Assembly (NCBI GenBank): GCA_018241695.1
Contig: JAFEDH010000025.1
Location: 62,001 to 126,000 of the forward strand
Length of the DNA stretch: 64,000 nucleotides
From: Pseudomonadota bacterium
GTDB lineage: Bacteria; Pseudomonadota; Gammaproteobacteria; Burkholderiales; Rhodocyclaceae
Direction of reading: 5' to 3'
The notes under the pieces were generated by a model. It ran no database searches and was not told the origin of the DNA. It saw only the letters and a list, made by a program, of their open reading frames with translations. How positions within the stretch are numbered: position 1 is the stretch's first letter; each line of letters begins with the position of its first letter. The position numbers were made by a program, and so were the translations under genes. This document shows positions 55,437 through 64,000 of this stretch, one piece after another.

Positions 55437-56651
55437 TCAGATGGCCCCTGACTGGCGCAATTGACGAATCTGCTCGGGACCATACCCCAACCCGCCAAGA
55501 ATCCTGTCCGTATCGGCACCGAGAGCCGGGCCGATCCATCCGGTTTCTCCTGGCGTCGCCGACAAGCGAGGCACGATACCGGGAATTCGAAAGGGTTTTC
55601 CATCCGGAAGATGCGCTGTTGCAATCATTTCCCGTGCAATGAATTGTGGATCGAGAAACATATCCTCCACAGAGTAGATCCTGCTCGCCGGTGTCTGCAC
55701 TCCGGCGGCCATACGCAATACATCGGCTTCATCCCGGATCCTGACCCAATCGGCGATTGCAGCGTAGATTTCATCCGCACGACGATCCCTGCCGGCGTTA
55801 TCCGCCAGTTCTGGATCGAAAGCCAGGTCATCCCGCCCGATCATCACCATGAACCGCTTGAAGATTGCATCTCCATTAGCCCCGATCGCCACATGCTTGC
55901 CGTCCCGGGTGGTGTAGGTATTCGACGGAGTAATGCCGGGCATCACATTACCGGTCCGCTCGCGAACAAAACCGAACACATCGAACTCCGGAACCAGGCT
56001 TTCCATCATGGCAAAAACCGCTTCATAGAGCGCCACATCCACCATCTGCCCCGCTCCTCCTCGCATCTCCCGGTGACGCAGAGCCATCAGCGCGCCAATG
56101 GCTCCCCAAAGTGCGGCAATCGAATCTCCGATGGAAATTCCGGTCTTGACCGGAGGACGGTCGGGAAACCCTGTCACGTAACGTAATCCGCCCATGGATT
56201 CGCCCATTGCGCCAAATCCGGGTTGACTGGCCATGGGGCCGGTCTGACCAAATCCGGAGAGTCTTACCATCACCAGTCCGGGATTGATGGTGCTGAGCAC
56301 ATCCCACCCAATCCCCAGTTTTTCCATGACACCGGGGCGGAAATTCTCGATCACGATATCCACCTCGGCCACCAACCTACGGACAATTTCGATGGCAGCC
56401 GGATTCTTGAGGTCGAGTGTCAGCGACTTCTTGTTGCGCGCCTGAACGAACCACCATAACGAAGTATCCCCATAGAGCTTGCGCCATTTCCGTAACGGAT
56501 CCCCTTCGCCCGGTGCCTCGACCTTGATCACATCGGCACCAAAATCGGCCAGGATCCGGCTGCAAAAAGGGCCGGCGATAAGAGTGCCAAATTCCAGCAC
56601 CCGTACTCCGTCGAGAGGCTTGGGGGAATTCTGCCGTTCGTCAGTAGTCAC
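55437..56651 (-). CDS. CaiB/BaiF-family CoA-transferase
   Basis: Class III CoA-transferase of 404 residues. It has the family start [37 protein letters not shown] N-terminus and the conserved catalytic aspartate in [11 protein letters not shown], equivalent to D169 of formyl-CoA transferase. The donor and acceptor acids cannot be told from sequence, and no acid-metabolism gene is near. Its start overlaps recR by 11 bases, so it is read with dnaX-ybaB-recR. It lies 114 bases before petA. Confidence 0.9.
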   Translation of the reverse strand: MTTDERQNSPKPLDGVRVLEFGTLIAGPFCSRILADFGADVIKVEAPGEGDPLRKWRKLYGDTSLWWFVQARNKKSLTLDLKNPAAIEIVRRLVAEVDIVIENFRPGVMEKLGIGWDVLSTINPGLVMVRLSGFGQTGPMASQPGFGAMGESMGGLRYVTGFPDRPPVKTGISIGDSIAALWGAIGALMALRHREMRGGAGQMVDVALYEAVFAMMESLVPEFDVFGFVRERTGNVMPGITPSNTYTTRDGKHVAIGANGDAIFKRFMVMIGRDDLAFDPELADNAGRDRRADEIYAAIADWVRIRDEADVLRMAAGVQTPASRIYSVEDMFLDPQFIAREMIATAHLPDGKPFRIPGIVPRLSATPGETGWIGPALGADTDRILGGLGYGPEQIRQLRQSGAI

Positions 56652-57237
56652 GGCGTTCGATCAGGGCCTGGGCCACGGTGGCGGCATCGGTGAACTCCAG
56701 CTCGCCTCCTACCGGAACACCCCGTGCTATGCGGCTCACCCGGATACCCCGGGCACGCAACATTTCGGATAGATAATGTGCCGTCGCTTCACCCTCGTTG
56801 GTGTAGTTGGTGGCCAGAATCACCTCCTTCACCAGACCATCTCCGGCCCGCTGCAGGAGGCGCTCGAACGCCAGTTCCCGCGGCCCCACGCCATCCAGCG
56901 GCGACAGCCGTCCCATCAGCACGTAATAAAGCCCGTTATAGGCATGGGTCAGTTCCATGCTGTTGAGATCCACCGGCATTTCGATCACGCAAAGCTGGGA
57001 TGGGTCCCGCCTGGAGGAAAGGCAACGCTCACAGATTTCCTGTTCGGTGAAGTTGTTGCAGCGCGAACAATGATGCAGCACCTCCAGCGCACCCGACAAA
57101 GCGGCCGCAAGCCGCTTTGCACCGTGACGATCATGCTGCAGCAGATGGTAGGCCATGCGCTGGGCCGACTTGGGGCCGACTCCGGGCAGGCAGCGTAGCG
57201 CCTCGACCATTTCCTCAAGGCTCGAAGGCAGGGGCAT
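56641..57237 (-). CDS. recR: Recombination protein RecR
   Basis: With RecF and RecO loads RecA at single-strand gaps. The 198-residue protein has an N-terminal helix-hairpin-helix ([17 protein letters not shown]), a four-cysteine zinc finger ([16 protein letters not shown]) and a Toprim domain ([26 protein letters not shown]). Third gene of dnaX-ybaB-recR, 6 bases after ybaB. Confidence 0.96.
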   Translation of the reverse strand: MPLPSSLEEMVEALRCLPGVGPKSAQRMAYHLLQHDRHGAKRLAAALSGALEVLHHCSRCNNFTEQEICERCLSSRRDPSQLCVIEMPVDLNSMELTHAYNGLYYVLMGRLSPLDGVGPRELAFERLLQRAGDGLVKEVILATNYTNEGEATAHYLSEMLRARGIRVSRIARGVPVGGELEFTDAATVAQALIERRDY

Positions 57238-57243
57238 CGGGTA

Positions 57244-57573
57244 TCAGAACGGCAGTTTCAGGCCGGGAGGCAGATTCAATCCGGAAGTGAAGGCGCCCAT
57301 GCGCTCCTGTACCGTGGTTTCAACACGACGTGTGGCATCGTTAAGCGCCGCGGCGATCAGGTCTTCCAGCATTTCCTTGTCATCCATCACGGATGCATCG
57401 ATGGAAACACGGCGCACATCATGCTTGCAGGTCATCACCACCTTGACCGCACCGGCACCGGACTGTCCCTCGACTTCGATGGAGGCCAGCTCTTCCTGGG
57501 CCTTCTGCATGTTCTGCTGCATCTGCTGGGCCTGCTTCATGAGGCCCGCAATATTGCCGAAACCGCCTTTCAT
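57244..57573 (-). CDS. ybaB: YbaB/EbfC-family nucleoid-associated protein
   Basis: A small DNA-binding dimer, 109 residues, with the tweezer-like helix of [19 protein letters not shown] and the central strand [15 protein letters not shown]. It sits between dnaX and recR as in most bacteria, 12 bases after dnaX. A role in nucleoid structure or replication-linked repair is known only in outline. Confidence 0.95.
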   Translation of the reverse strand: MKGGFGNIAGLMKQAQQMQQNMQKAQEELASIEVEGQSGAGAVKVVMTCKHDVRRVSIDASVMDDKEMLEDLIAAALNDATRRVETTVQERMGAFTSGLNLPPGLKLPF

Positions 57574-57585
57574 TGGAAAAACTCC

Positions 57586-59220
57586 TTAAACGGGTTTGAT
57601 TGTCGATTCATCTATGCTGGCGCCGAGCAAATCCCTCGTATCACGCACAAAACTGTCACTCTCGATCGCGGCTACGGCACGCTCCTGCCGTTCGCGCTGC
57701 TGACTGCGTGCCACTTCTGCGGGTGTTACCGAAGCGGTAGCCGCCAGTTCGATCTCAAGCCGAAGCGGACGGCCATAATGATTCTGCAATTCAAATTGCA
57801 GCTTGTCCTGCTGCATCTTGCCAAGTACATGTTTATGCGCCGGGGCAAGACGCAGACGGATGCTCCCTTCGTCCTGGGCAACCAGTTCGCAATGCTGGGC
57901 CAGTTGGCGGACCATCCCGGGCAATGGCAACCGGGCCACCAGGCGATGCCAGTCATCATCCATCCGCTCCGATGCTTCAGGCTTGGCCAAGGTTCCTTTG
58001 GATTTTGCTTGGTCCGTTTCTTCTGGTTCTCGACGAACGGGAGTAGCAGAAGCTGTCGATTCGTTCCGTACCGGATTTACCGCCATCTTGTCCTTGATGC
58101 TGGTCGTGGCTCCGGTTACCGGTCCGGATCCCGCATTCACGTCGGGCCGAAACGCCAGCAGACGCAACAGGCTCATGGAGAACCCGGTGTACTCGTCGGG
58201 CGCAAGTTCCAGATCATGCTTCCCGTGTATGGCAATCTGATAGCAAAGCTGCAAAAACTCCGCATCGAATCCCGTGGCGTAAGGTTTGAGCCGTGCGCGT
58301 TCACTGTCATCGGATATCGCGTCCGGAGCCAACTGCAACAAAGCGATACGATGAAAAAGTGTCGCCAGCTCCTGTAACGCGGAATCAAAATCCAGGCTGC
58401 GCGCTTCCATGCAATCGGCAACCGCAAGCAGATCTGTGGCGTTGCCCGCCATCAGCGCATCAAGCAGGGAGTACAGGTAGTCATCACCTACCGTACCCAG
58501 CATATCGCGTACCCCATCTTCTTCTATCTTGCCTCCCCCGTGGGCAATGGCCTGATCGAGCAAGGAAAGTGCGTCCCGCATCGAGCCCGCGGCAGCCTTC
58601 GCCAGCTGACGCAAGGCCGAAGCCTGAAAAACAATACCCTCGTCGCCAAGCACCCTGGACAGATGTTCGACGATATGCCCCTGAGGCATCTGTTTCAGAT
58701 TGAACTGCAGGCAACGCGACAGTACCGTGACCGGTATTTTTTGCGGATCGGTAGTGGCAAGGATGAACTTGATATGTTCAGGAGGCTCTTCCAGGGTCTT
58801 CAGCATGGCATTGAAGGCCGGCTTGGAAAGCATATGCACTTCATCGATCACATACACCTTGAAGCGGCCCCGGGTTGGCGCATAGATTGCGTTTTCCAGC
58901 AGCTGCCGCATCTCTTCCACCTTGGTGTTTGTGGCGGCATCAACTTCGATCAGGTCAACAAAGCGCCCGTCATCGATCTCCACACAGGACGAGCAGACAC
59001 CGCATGGTGCGGGAGTGATGCCGGTTTCACAATTGAGCGCCTTGGCCATGATTCGGGCGATCGTGGTCTTGCCCACGCCACGGGTACCGGTAAACAGGTA
59101 AGCGTGATGAAGTCTCTGCTTCTCCAGAGCATGGGTCAGGGCGCGCACTACATGCTCCTGACCGACCAGGGTGTCAAAGGACTTCGGGCGCCACTTGCGC
59201 GCGAGAACTTGATAGCTCAT
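57586..59220 (-). CDS. dnaX: DNA polymerase III subunit gamma/tau
   Basis: Clamp-loader ATPase. The 544-residue protein has Walker A GTRGVGKTT, a zinc module with CGVCSSC and an upstream cysteine in LNCETG, the sensor region LATTDPQKIPVTVLSRCLQF, and a C-terminal tau part (about 365-544) expected to hold the DnaB and alpha contacts. No A-AAA-AAG slippery site was seen, so there is no sign of a frameshifted gamma form. First protein gene after the 4.5S RNA. Confidence 0.95.
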   Translation of the reverse strand: MSYQVLARKWRPKSFDTLVGQEHVVRALTHALEKQRLHHAYLFTGTRGVGKTTIARIMAKALNCETGITPAPCGVCSSCVEIDDGRFVDLIEVDAATNTKVEEMRQLLENAIYAPTRGRFKVYVIDEVHMLSKPAFNAMLKTLEEPPEHIKFILATTDPQKIPVTVLSRCLQFNLKQMPQGHIVEHLSRVLGDEGIVFQASALRQLAKAAAGSMRDALSLLDQAIAHGGGKIEEDGVRDMLGTVGDDYLYSLLDALMAGNATDLLAVADCMEARSLDFDSALQELATLFHRIALLQLAPDAISDDSERARLKPYATGFDAEFLQLCYQIAIHGKHDLELAPDEYTGFSMSLLRLLAFRPDVNAGSGPVTGATTSIKDKMAVNPVRNESTASATPVRREPEETDQAKSKGTLAKPEASERMDDDWHRLVARLPLPGMVRQLAQHCELVAQDEGSIRLRLAPAHKHVLGKMQQDKLQFELQNHYGRPLRLEIELAATASVTPAEVARSQQRERQERAVAAIESDSFVRDTRDLLGASIDESTIKPV

Positions 59221-59332
59221 GAGCGGGGAATGCAGAAGGAAAAGGCAGAAAATGAAGCGAGAAGCACCGGGGCAACACTAAGGTTCACGCCCCTCCGCTC
59301 CCTCCTCCACCTTCCATTTAAGAGGGAAGGGC

Positions 59333-59428
59333 GGCGAGCCTGACCCCCGGCACTTGCGGAATATGGCTGTGGCTGCTGCCTTCCGGCCCTGACCAGATTC
59401 ACCACCCCGCAATGCGGGGAGACCCGCC
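59333..59428 (-). ncRNA. ffs: Signal recognition particle RNA (4.5S, small bacterial type)
   Basis: The apical domain is unmistakable on the minus strand: GGTCAG, GGCCGGAAGGCAGCAGCC, with the tetraloop and the asymmetric internal loop that bind Ffh. Flanking arms (5' GGCGGGTCTCCCCGCA and 3' GTGCCGGGG...CTCGCC) pair into the long rod. A TAGAAT (59441-59436) fits a -10 about 7 bases before the 5' end. The ends are good to a few bases. Position upstream of dnaX is common. Confidence 0.9.
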
Positions 59429-59547
59429 GCACCGGATTCTAACAGATCAACCCTGCTGCTGCGGGAGGAAACCGCCACCCCGGAGTCAATCCCCGAATGG
59501 CAATCCACTCACAGCTGAACCAACAGGCAAATCCGCCTGCCCATGAC

Positions 59548-60555
59548 TCAGAAAATCAGGGCACTCAGCCACCAGGAAATAGCTGAAACCAGTGCCGATG
59601 CGGGAATCGTCAGCAACCAGGCCCAGACAATGCCGGAGGCTACGCCCCAGCGCACATTGGCTGCTCCCTGGGTTGCGCCGACACCGACGATGGCACCGGT
59701 GATGGTGTGAGTGGTTGAAACAGGGATTCCCAACGTGGAAGCGAGGAAAAGCGTCAGCGCCCCCCCGGATTCCGCACAGAAGCCCCCCACCGGTTTCAAC
59801 CGAGTGATGCGCTGCCCCATGGTTTTCACGATACGCCAGCCACCGAACAGGGTGCCCAACCCCATGGCCAGGTAACAACTCACCACCACCCAGGAAGGAA
59901 TACCTTGACTGGCCGAGGAATAGCCGGCAGTGATCAGTAGCAGCCAGATGATGCCGATAGTTTTTTGTGCATCGTTACCACCGTGCCCCAGGCTATACAG
60001 GGCGGCAGAAACCAGTTGCAGCCGGCGAAAGCGTTTATCCACCCGGCGCGGGGTGATCCGGTTATTGAGCCAGGCGACGATGACCATCAACAGCCCACCG
60101 AGGAAAAACCCCAGTACGGGCGAAATGACAATGAACAGGATCGTCTTTCCCACACCGCTCCAGATCAGCGCCGACGGGCCAATCTTGGCCAGGGCGGCAC
60201 CCACCAGACCACCAATCAGGGCGTGGGAAGAACTGGAGGGAATGCCGTAGTACCAGGTAATGATGTTCCAGACGATCGCGCCTATCAGCGCCCCGAATAC
60301 CACGTGCAGGTCGACAATTCCTGGATCGATCGTCCCTTTGCCAATGGTTGTCGCCACTTTCAGTTGAAACACCATGATAGCGATGACATTGAACATGGAC
60401 GCCCAGGCAACGGCCTGGAATGGTTTGAGTACGCCTGTTGAAACAATGGTGGCGATAGAGTTGGCCGCATCATGAAATCCATTCATGAAGTCGAATAGCA
60501 GGGCCAGAGCGACAAGCATGATGACCACATAAAGACTCACCCCGGTTCCGGTCAT
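59548..60555 (-). CDS. pitA: Low-affinity inorganic phosphate transporter (Pit family)
   Basis: Proton- or sodium-coupled phosphate permease of 335 residues with about ten membrane helices. The two Pit signature repeats are NGFHDAANSIAT near the N-terminus and GHGGNDAQKTIGI in the middle, and STTHTITGAIVG follows. The chosen ATG begins TGTGVSLYVV; a longer reading adds a Ser-rich tail and overlaps the PhoU-like gene. It follows that gene by 13 bases. Confidence 0.93.
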   Translation of the reverse strand: MTGTGVSLYVVIMLVALALLFDFMNGFHDAANSIATIVSTGVLKPFQAVAWASMFNVIAIMVFQLKVATTIGKGTIDPGIVDLHVVFGALIGAIVWNIITWYYGIPSSSSHALIGGLVGAALAKIGPSALIWSGVGKTILFIVISPVLGFFLGGLLMVIVAWLNNRITPRRVDKRFRRLQLVSAALYSLGHGGNDAQKTIGIIWLLLITAGYSSASQGIPSWVVVSCYLAMGLGTLFGGWRIVKTMGQRITRLKPVGGFCAESGGALTLFLASTLGIPVSTTHTITGAIVGVGATQGAANVRWGVASGIVWAWLLTIPASALVSAISWWLSALIF

Positions 60556-60568
60556 GAGCCGGCCTGCC

Positions 60569-61207
60569 TCAGGAATTTTCGAGGACGATGCCCTCGATGA
60601 TGTTGGCAACGTCTTCGCATCGGTCGGTTACCGATTCCAGCAATTCGTACAGGCTACGGAGCTTGATGATCTGCCGGACATCCTCTTCTTCGCGAAAGAG
60701 CTTGGCCATGCCCTGGCGCATTACCCGGTCCGCATCGGATTCCAGCTGGTCGATTTCCTGGCAGGTTTGCAAAATGGCCTGGGCATTATCCATATTGCTC
60801 AAAAGGGAAACTGCCGTTTTGACACGTTCACAGCAGGAAACGCTGATATCCGACAGGCGCCGGGTTTCTTCCGTCACCCGCCGGATATCGTACAGGTACA
60901 TCGATTCGGCCACATCCTGTATGAGATCGAGGATATCGTCCATGCGACCAATCAGCTGATGGATTTCGTCGCGATTGAGCGGGGTATTGAACACGGTGTG
61001 CAGCAACGAAACCGTATCGTGCGTGATCTTGTCCGCCCGGGTTTCTGTTTCATCAATGGCCTTGGTGTGGCGCGCAACGGCCTCTGCGCCCTGCCCCACA
61101 TCGGCCACCAGTGCGGCCAGTTGATGTCCGCCCTTCACCACCAGTTCGGCATGGGCATTGAAAAGGTCGAAAAATTTCCCCTCTTTGGGCATCAGTTTGG
61201 AAAACAT
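60569..61207 (-). CDS. PhoU-like DUF47-family protein (Pit accessory regulator)
   Basis: A 212-residue all-helical protein of the DUF47/PhoU-like family, which is usually paired with Pit transporters and thought to regulate them. It begins FSKLMPKEGKFFDLFN and has the helix motif DETETRADKITHDTV. It is the first gene of a two-gene unit with pitA. Confidence 0.92.
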   Translation of the reverse strand: MFSKLMPKEGKFFDLFNAHAELVVKGGHQLAALVADVGQGAEAVARHTKAIDETETRADKITHDTVSLLHTVFNTPLNRDEIHQLIGRMDDILDLIQDVAESMYLYDIRRVTEETRRLSDISVSCCERVKTAVSLLSNMDNAQAILQTCQEIDQLESDADRVMRQGMAKLFREEEDVRQIIKLRSLYELLESVTDRCEDVANIIEGIVLENS

Positions 61208-61256
61208 GGGGCCACCGTATCGGCAAAGAATGCGATTGGGCGCGAAGTCTACCAGT

Positions 61257-61285
61257 TCACCCCGCTACTGCCGGGGTGATTTTTT
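61257..61285 (+). terminator. Plus-strand terminator upstream of the DUF2863 gene
   Basis: A perfect 8-bp stem (61257-61264 with 61272-61279) and a 7-base loop are followed by six T (61280-61285). No plus-strand gene ends before it: the neighbours on the left are on the minus strand. Confidence 0.75.
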
Positions 61286-61290
61286 ACCCT

Positions 61291-61299
61291 TGCTAGAAT
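61291..61299 (+). promoter_or_regulatory. Extended -10 promoter of the DUF2863 gene
   Basis: TGCTAGAAT reads TGn plus TAGAAT. It lies 5 bases after the T run of the preceding terminator and 27 bases before the ATG. No good -35 was seen; that position falls within the terminator stem. Confidence 0.45.
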
Positions 61300-61326
61300 C
61301 AGGCATCCATCTTCTTTCAAACCGGA

Positions 61327-62490
61327 ATGAAACGTTCCAGATTCCCTCGCCGTTCGAAGCCAACACCCAATGTGGAACAGTTATTCCTGTTTTCCAATGC
61401 CCTGGGACAATCAACCAGCCGGCTGGAGGATAAATATTGGGAGCACCGGCTGGAAGCTCTCATCCGCCGTTTGCTTGCACAGGGCGACGATGAAGCCCTG
61501 AATGCCACACTGGACCAGCTTTATCAGTCCGACGACCGTGGTTACGATCATCTTGCCGATCTCATCGAATCCTGCTGCGAAAGCCGGCAGGAGGAAGAAC
61601 ACGACCTGCTGCTTGTGGGAGCCCCGATCCTTGCCTGGTCGCGCTATGCCATTCCTTCTGGAAAGCTGAAGGCAGAAACCCTGATGAATCTGAGGGTTCA
61701 CCTCCAGGCACATGTGCTGTCAGGAGATGCGCAGCTGGCTTTGGCAGATGTTCTGTTCAGCCCGGATCAATTGCCGGCCAGTTACAGCGAAACCCTGCGC
61801 CTTCTCGAAACCCTGGGGAAAGCGGCTTGCAAGAACCAGGATCTCGTCATCGATCCGGCCCGGCTGCCGGAAGCCATGAATTTTCTGTCGGACACCCGCT
61901 ACCTTCTGGCGGCTGTCGCCGTACCCAGAGGATGCGCCGTGTTCCGCTGGCAGGAAGATGGAACAAGCAGGGATGTGTCCCAACGATGCTGGCTGAGTCA
62001 GGGGGGCGAGGTACTACGCACGTTATTCACTGCCTGCGCCAGCGAGATTCTTCTGCCACAGCCCTACCATGCCGCTTGCCGGGAAGCAGACCGTCAGTCC
62101 CGCCCCTACGCAGTACGGGCTGCCGTAGCCTTTCTCCACACCACACTGAACATCACACCGACTCAATTACGGGCAATCGTGGCACCTTTCTACGAGCATC
62201 ATCTGGAGGAATACCGGATCGGCATCACCCAAACCGGCAGCCATCAGGTCATCCACGGTCTGAGCTGGCCGCTGCTGGAAGCGGAAGACGAAACCACGGA
62301 GGTTGTCAGCCACATCGAAACCGCCCTCAAGGAAGCCGGCGTTACCGACATTCTCGTTCTTGATCATCGTTTTCCACTGGAATGGTGTGATGACTGCGGT
62401 GCCCCGCTCTACCCCGATCCGGCAGGAGAGCCGGTTCATGCGGAAATGCCGGAAGGCAGCACCGACACAACTCCCCAGCATCTTCACTGA
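61327..62490 (+). CDS. DUF2863-family protein
   Basis: A 387-residue protein of a family I associate with betaproteobacteria; its function is unknown. Mostly helical by eye, with no signal peptide. The C-terminus has a possible zinc pair in WCDDCGAPLYPDP. It appears to be monocistronic. Its stop codon abuts the stop codon of dadA on the other strand with no gap (TGATCA). Confidence 0.8.
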   Translation: MKRSRFPRRSKPTPNVEQLFLFSNALGQSTSRLEDKYWEHRLEALIRRLLAQGDDEALNATLDQLYQSDDRGYDHLADLIESCCESRQEEEHDLLLVGAPILAWSRYAIPSGKLKAETLMNLRVHLQAHVLSGDAQLALADVLFSPDQLPASYSETLRLLETLGKAACKNQDLVIDPARLPEAMNFLSDTRYLLAAVAVPRGCAVFRWQEDGTSRDVSQRCWLSQGGEVLRTLFTACASEILLPQPYHAACREADRQSRPYAVRAAVAFLHTTLNITPTQLRAIVAPFYEHHLEEYRIGITQTGSHQVIHGLSWPLLEAEDETTEVVSHIETALKEAGVTDILVLDHRFPLEWCDDCGAPLYPDPAGEPVHAEMPEGSTDTTPQHLH

Positions 62491-63738
62491 TCAGCGGGGC
62501 CGATAAGGCTCCGGGGGCAGGGCTGGTGGCTTTCCATTCACCAGATCCGCCAGCAGGCGGCCCGATCCGCAGGCCAGTGTCCACCCCAGTGTGCCATGAC
62601 CGGTATTCACATAGAGATTGCCCAGGCCAGTGCTGCCGATGATCGGTACATTACCGGGTGTGGCCGGCCGCAACCCTGACCAGTGGGCAAGATCGTCCGG
62701 TAACCGGATATCAGGAAATATCTCCACTGCCCGGCGTGCCAGTGCCGCAGCACGAAGCGGATTGGGTGCAGTGTTATAGCCGGAAAACTCCGCCGTACCC
62801 GCCACACGCAAACGATCGCCAAGGCGCGAAAAAACGATCTTACGGCTGTCATCAGTGATACTCACGGTGGGTACCAAATCTTCCGGCTCAACAGGAATCG
62901 TCAGCGAATATCCCTTTGCCGGATAAACCGGCAGGCGAATCCCCAAAGGCCTCACCAGTGCGGTCGAACGACATCCCAGCGCGACAACAAAAGCATCCGC
63001 ATGCAAGCGCTCCCCCGTCAGGAGCCGTGCAGCAACCACCTTGCCTTGTACCTCCTCCAGAGAAACCACTGTTTCACCCATCCGGAAAATCACTCCACGG
63101 GTAGCACAATGATCCGCCAGCGCCCGCGTGAAACGGTGAGCGTCCCCCGATTCATCCGTCGGCGTGTGAATTCCACCCGCCAGATATGACTGGAAATCCC
63201 TCAGTGCAGGTTCAATCTCGACGCATCGCTCCGGAGTGCACTGGAAGCGTTCACAACCATAACGGGCCATGACATCCGCCTGATCCCGGGCATGTCCGAA
63301 AGCATGAATATTCGTGTAGATATGGAGGATTCCGTGACCCAGATGATCGTAGTCGAGGCACAGTTCCCGCCGCAACGCATCGAGGCAATCGCGACTATAA
63401 AGCCCGAGGCGCACCAATGCTCCGATATTGGCCCGGGTGCGTGCCGGAAGGCATTCCCGCAAAAAAGCGATCCCCCAACGCCACAGGGCAGGATCGCAGC
63501 GCCAGCGCCAAAGCAACGGGGCATCCTCCTGCCCAAGCCAGCGCAACACTTGTAACGGAGCCATTGGGTTGGCCCAGGGCTCGGCATGGCTGACAGAAAC
63601 CTGTCCTCCGTTGGCGAAGCTTGTTTCCAGCCCCGGCAGGGGTTGCCGATCGGCAACGATGACCTCATGTCCGGACTGGGCCAGATACCAGGCGGTCGTC
63701 ACCCCGACAACGCCTGCACCGAGAACCACGATGCGCAT
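62491..63738 (-). CDS. dadA: D-amino acid dehydrogenase
   Basis: FAD enzyme that oxidises D-amino acids, chiefly D-alanine, to 2-oxoacids and passes electrons to the respiratory chain. It has 415 residues. The N-terminal FAD motif is VVLGAGVVGVTTAWYLAQSGHEV, and the segments VYPAKGYSLTIP and TGHGTLGWTLACGSGRLLADL fit DadA. The ATG at 63738 starts the FAD fold; the longer reading adds a tail with no family match. No alanine racemase gene (dadX) is adjacent. Confidence 0.93.
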   Translation of the reverse strand: MRIVVLGAGVVGVTTAWYLAQSGHEVIVADRQPLPGLETSFANGGQVSVSHAEPWANPMAPLQVLRWLGQEDAPLLWRWRCDPALWRWGIAFLRECLPARTRANIGALVRLGLYSRDCLDALRRELCLDYDHLGHGILHIYTNIHAFGHARDQADVMARYGCERFQCTPERCVEIEPALRDFQSYLAGGIHTPTDESGDAHRFTRALADHCATRGVIFRMGETVVSLEEVQGKVVAARLLTGERLHADAFVVALGCRSTALVRPLGIRLPVYPAKGYSLTIPVEPEDLVPTVSITDDSRKIVFSRLGDRLRVAGTAEFSGYNTAPNPLRAAALARRAVEIFPDIRLPDDLAHWSGLRPATPGNVPIIGSTGLGNLYVNTGHGTLGWTLACGSGRLLADLVNGKPPALPPEPYRPR

Positions 63739-63879
63739 GCAAAATCCTGTCAGTACTATTTTGTTGATACAAATTGTTGCTGCAGATGGGCAATAATGTG
63801 GACGTATGCCACTATCTCCACGCTGGCTCATCGACACCTCACGAACCCCATAGTAGCGTGAGAGACAAGGAGATTAATC

Positions 63880-64000
63880 ATGGCCAGGATTCAAAAATCG
63901 CCGGCGGAGTGGCGGGCCCAACTCTCCGAAGTGCAATATCACGTCACTCGTGAAAAAGGGACGGAACAGGCGTTTTCAGGACGTTACTGGGATACCCGGA
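63880..64000 (+). CDS. msrB: Peptide-methionine (R)-S-oxide reductase MsrB, 3' end outside window
   Basis: The first 40 codons of MsrB: the typical lead [20 protein letters not shown] is followed by AFSGRYWDT. The enzyme repairs the R form of methionine sulfoxide. AAGGAG lies 8 bases before the ATG. The zinc cysteines and active site lie beyond the window. It is divergent from dadA across 141 bases. Confidence 0.9.
   Translation, partial: MARIQKSPAEWRAQLSEVQYHVTREKGTEQAFSGRYWDTR

Noticed and set aside
57586..59220. Programmed frameshift in dnaX making a gamma form
   Set aside because: No A-AAA-AAG slippery sequence was seen in the reading frame.
1..64000. CRISPR arrays, insertion sequences, prophage genes or tRNA genes
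   Set aside because: No regularly spaced repeats, transposase or phage genes, or cloverleaf sequences were seen while reading both strands; a program scan could still find a divergent tRNA.

Overview
The window is about 64 kb of chromosomal core DNA from a betaproteobacterium. This rests on gene content and order: tandem cphA'/cphA, the rpoE-rseA-rseB-rseC-mucD block next to a divergent nadB, aat-bpt beside pyrD, petABC-sspA-sspB, an rpfE-like gene before recJ, a DUF2863 gene, and rimP-nusA-infB-rbfA-truB-rpsO-pnp. The genus cannot be read from the sequence. No insertion sequence, prophage, CRISPR array or tRNA gene was found. Coding density is high, with many ATGA stop/start overlaps.

Layout. 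1-3.5 kb: cyanophycin synthetases, the first a 5'-cut, degenerate paralogue. 3.6-6.2 kb: an orphan GspE-like ATPase and dksA. 6.3-15.2 kb (minus): rimP-nusA-infB-rbfA-truB from a near-consensus promoter with a leader attenuator, then rpsO from its own promoter, a terminator/attenuator and pnp. 15.2-21.75 kb (minus): alpha/beta hydrolase, PHP phosphoesterase, yciO-like, site-2 protease, trpS, scpA, scpB, rluB. 21.77-26.5 kb (plus): promoter, tandem glycine riboswitch, gcvT-gcvH-gcvP. 26.5-30.75 kb (minus): the sigma-E envelope-stress operon. 30.9-35 kb (plus): nadB, truncated haemoglobin, SapC-like protein, a 45-residue membrane protein, and an HDOD protein. 35-38.6 kb (minus): pyrD, bpt, aat, fabI. 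38.7-44.7 kb (plus): an unusual peptide-binding lipoprotein, a GlrK/QseG/GlrR-type two-component system, and a very charged periplasmic protein. 44.8-48.7 kb (minus): lolD, lolC and a membrane-anchored carboxylesterase. 48.8-51.5 kb (plus): rpfE-like gene and recJ. 51.5-59.4 kb (minus): sspB, sspA, cytochrome bc1, a CaiB/BaiF CoA-transferase, recR, ybaB, dnaX and 4.5S RNA. 59.5-61.2 kb (minus): Pit phosphate transporter and its PhoU-like partner. 61.3-64 kb: DUF2863 gene, dadA and the start of msrB.

The genes are mostly housekeeping: translation and RNA turnover, chromosome condensation, one-carbon metabolism, envelope quality control, lipoprotein export, respiration and recombination. The best leads are regulatory or architectural: the CphA2-like degenerate synthetase, the rimP leader attenuator, hairpins at the predicted 5' ends of the rpsO and petABC mRNAs, a [4Fe-4S]-type cysteine motif in TrpRS, the nadB-globin-SapC-small membrane protein cluster, and a doubly anchored solute-binding protein beside a sensor kinase. 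I saw no clearly new defence or mobile system. All boundaries and families were assigned by eye; no search was run.
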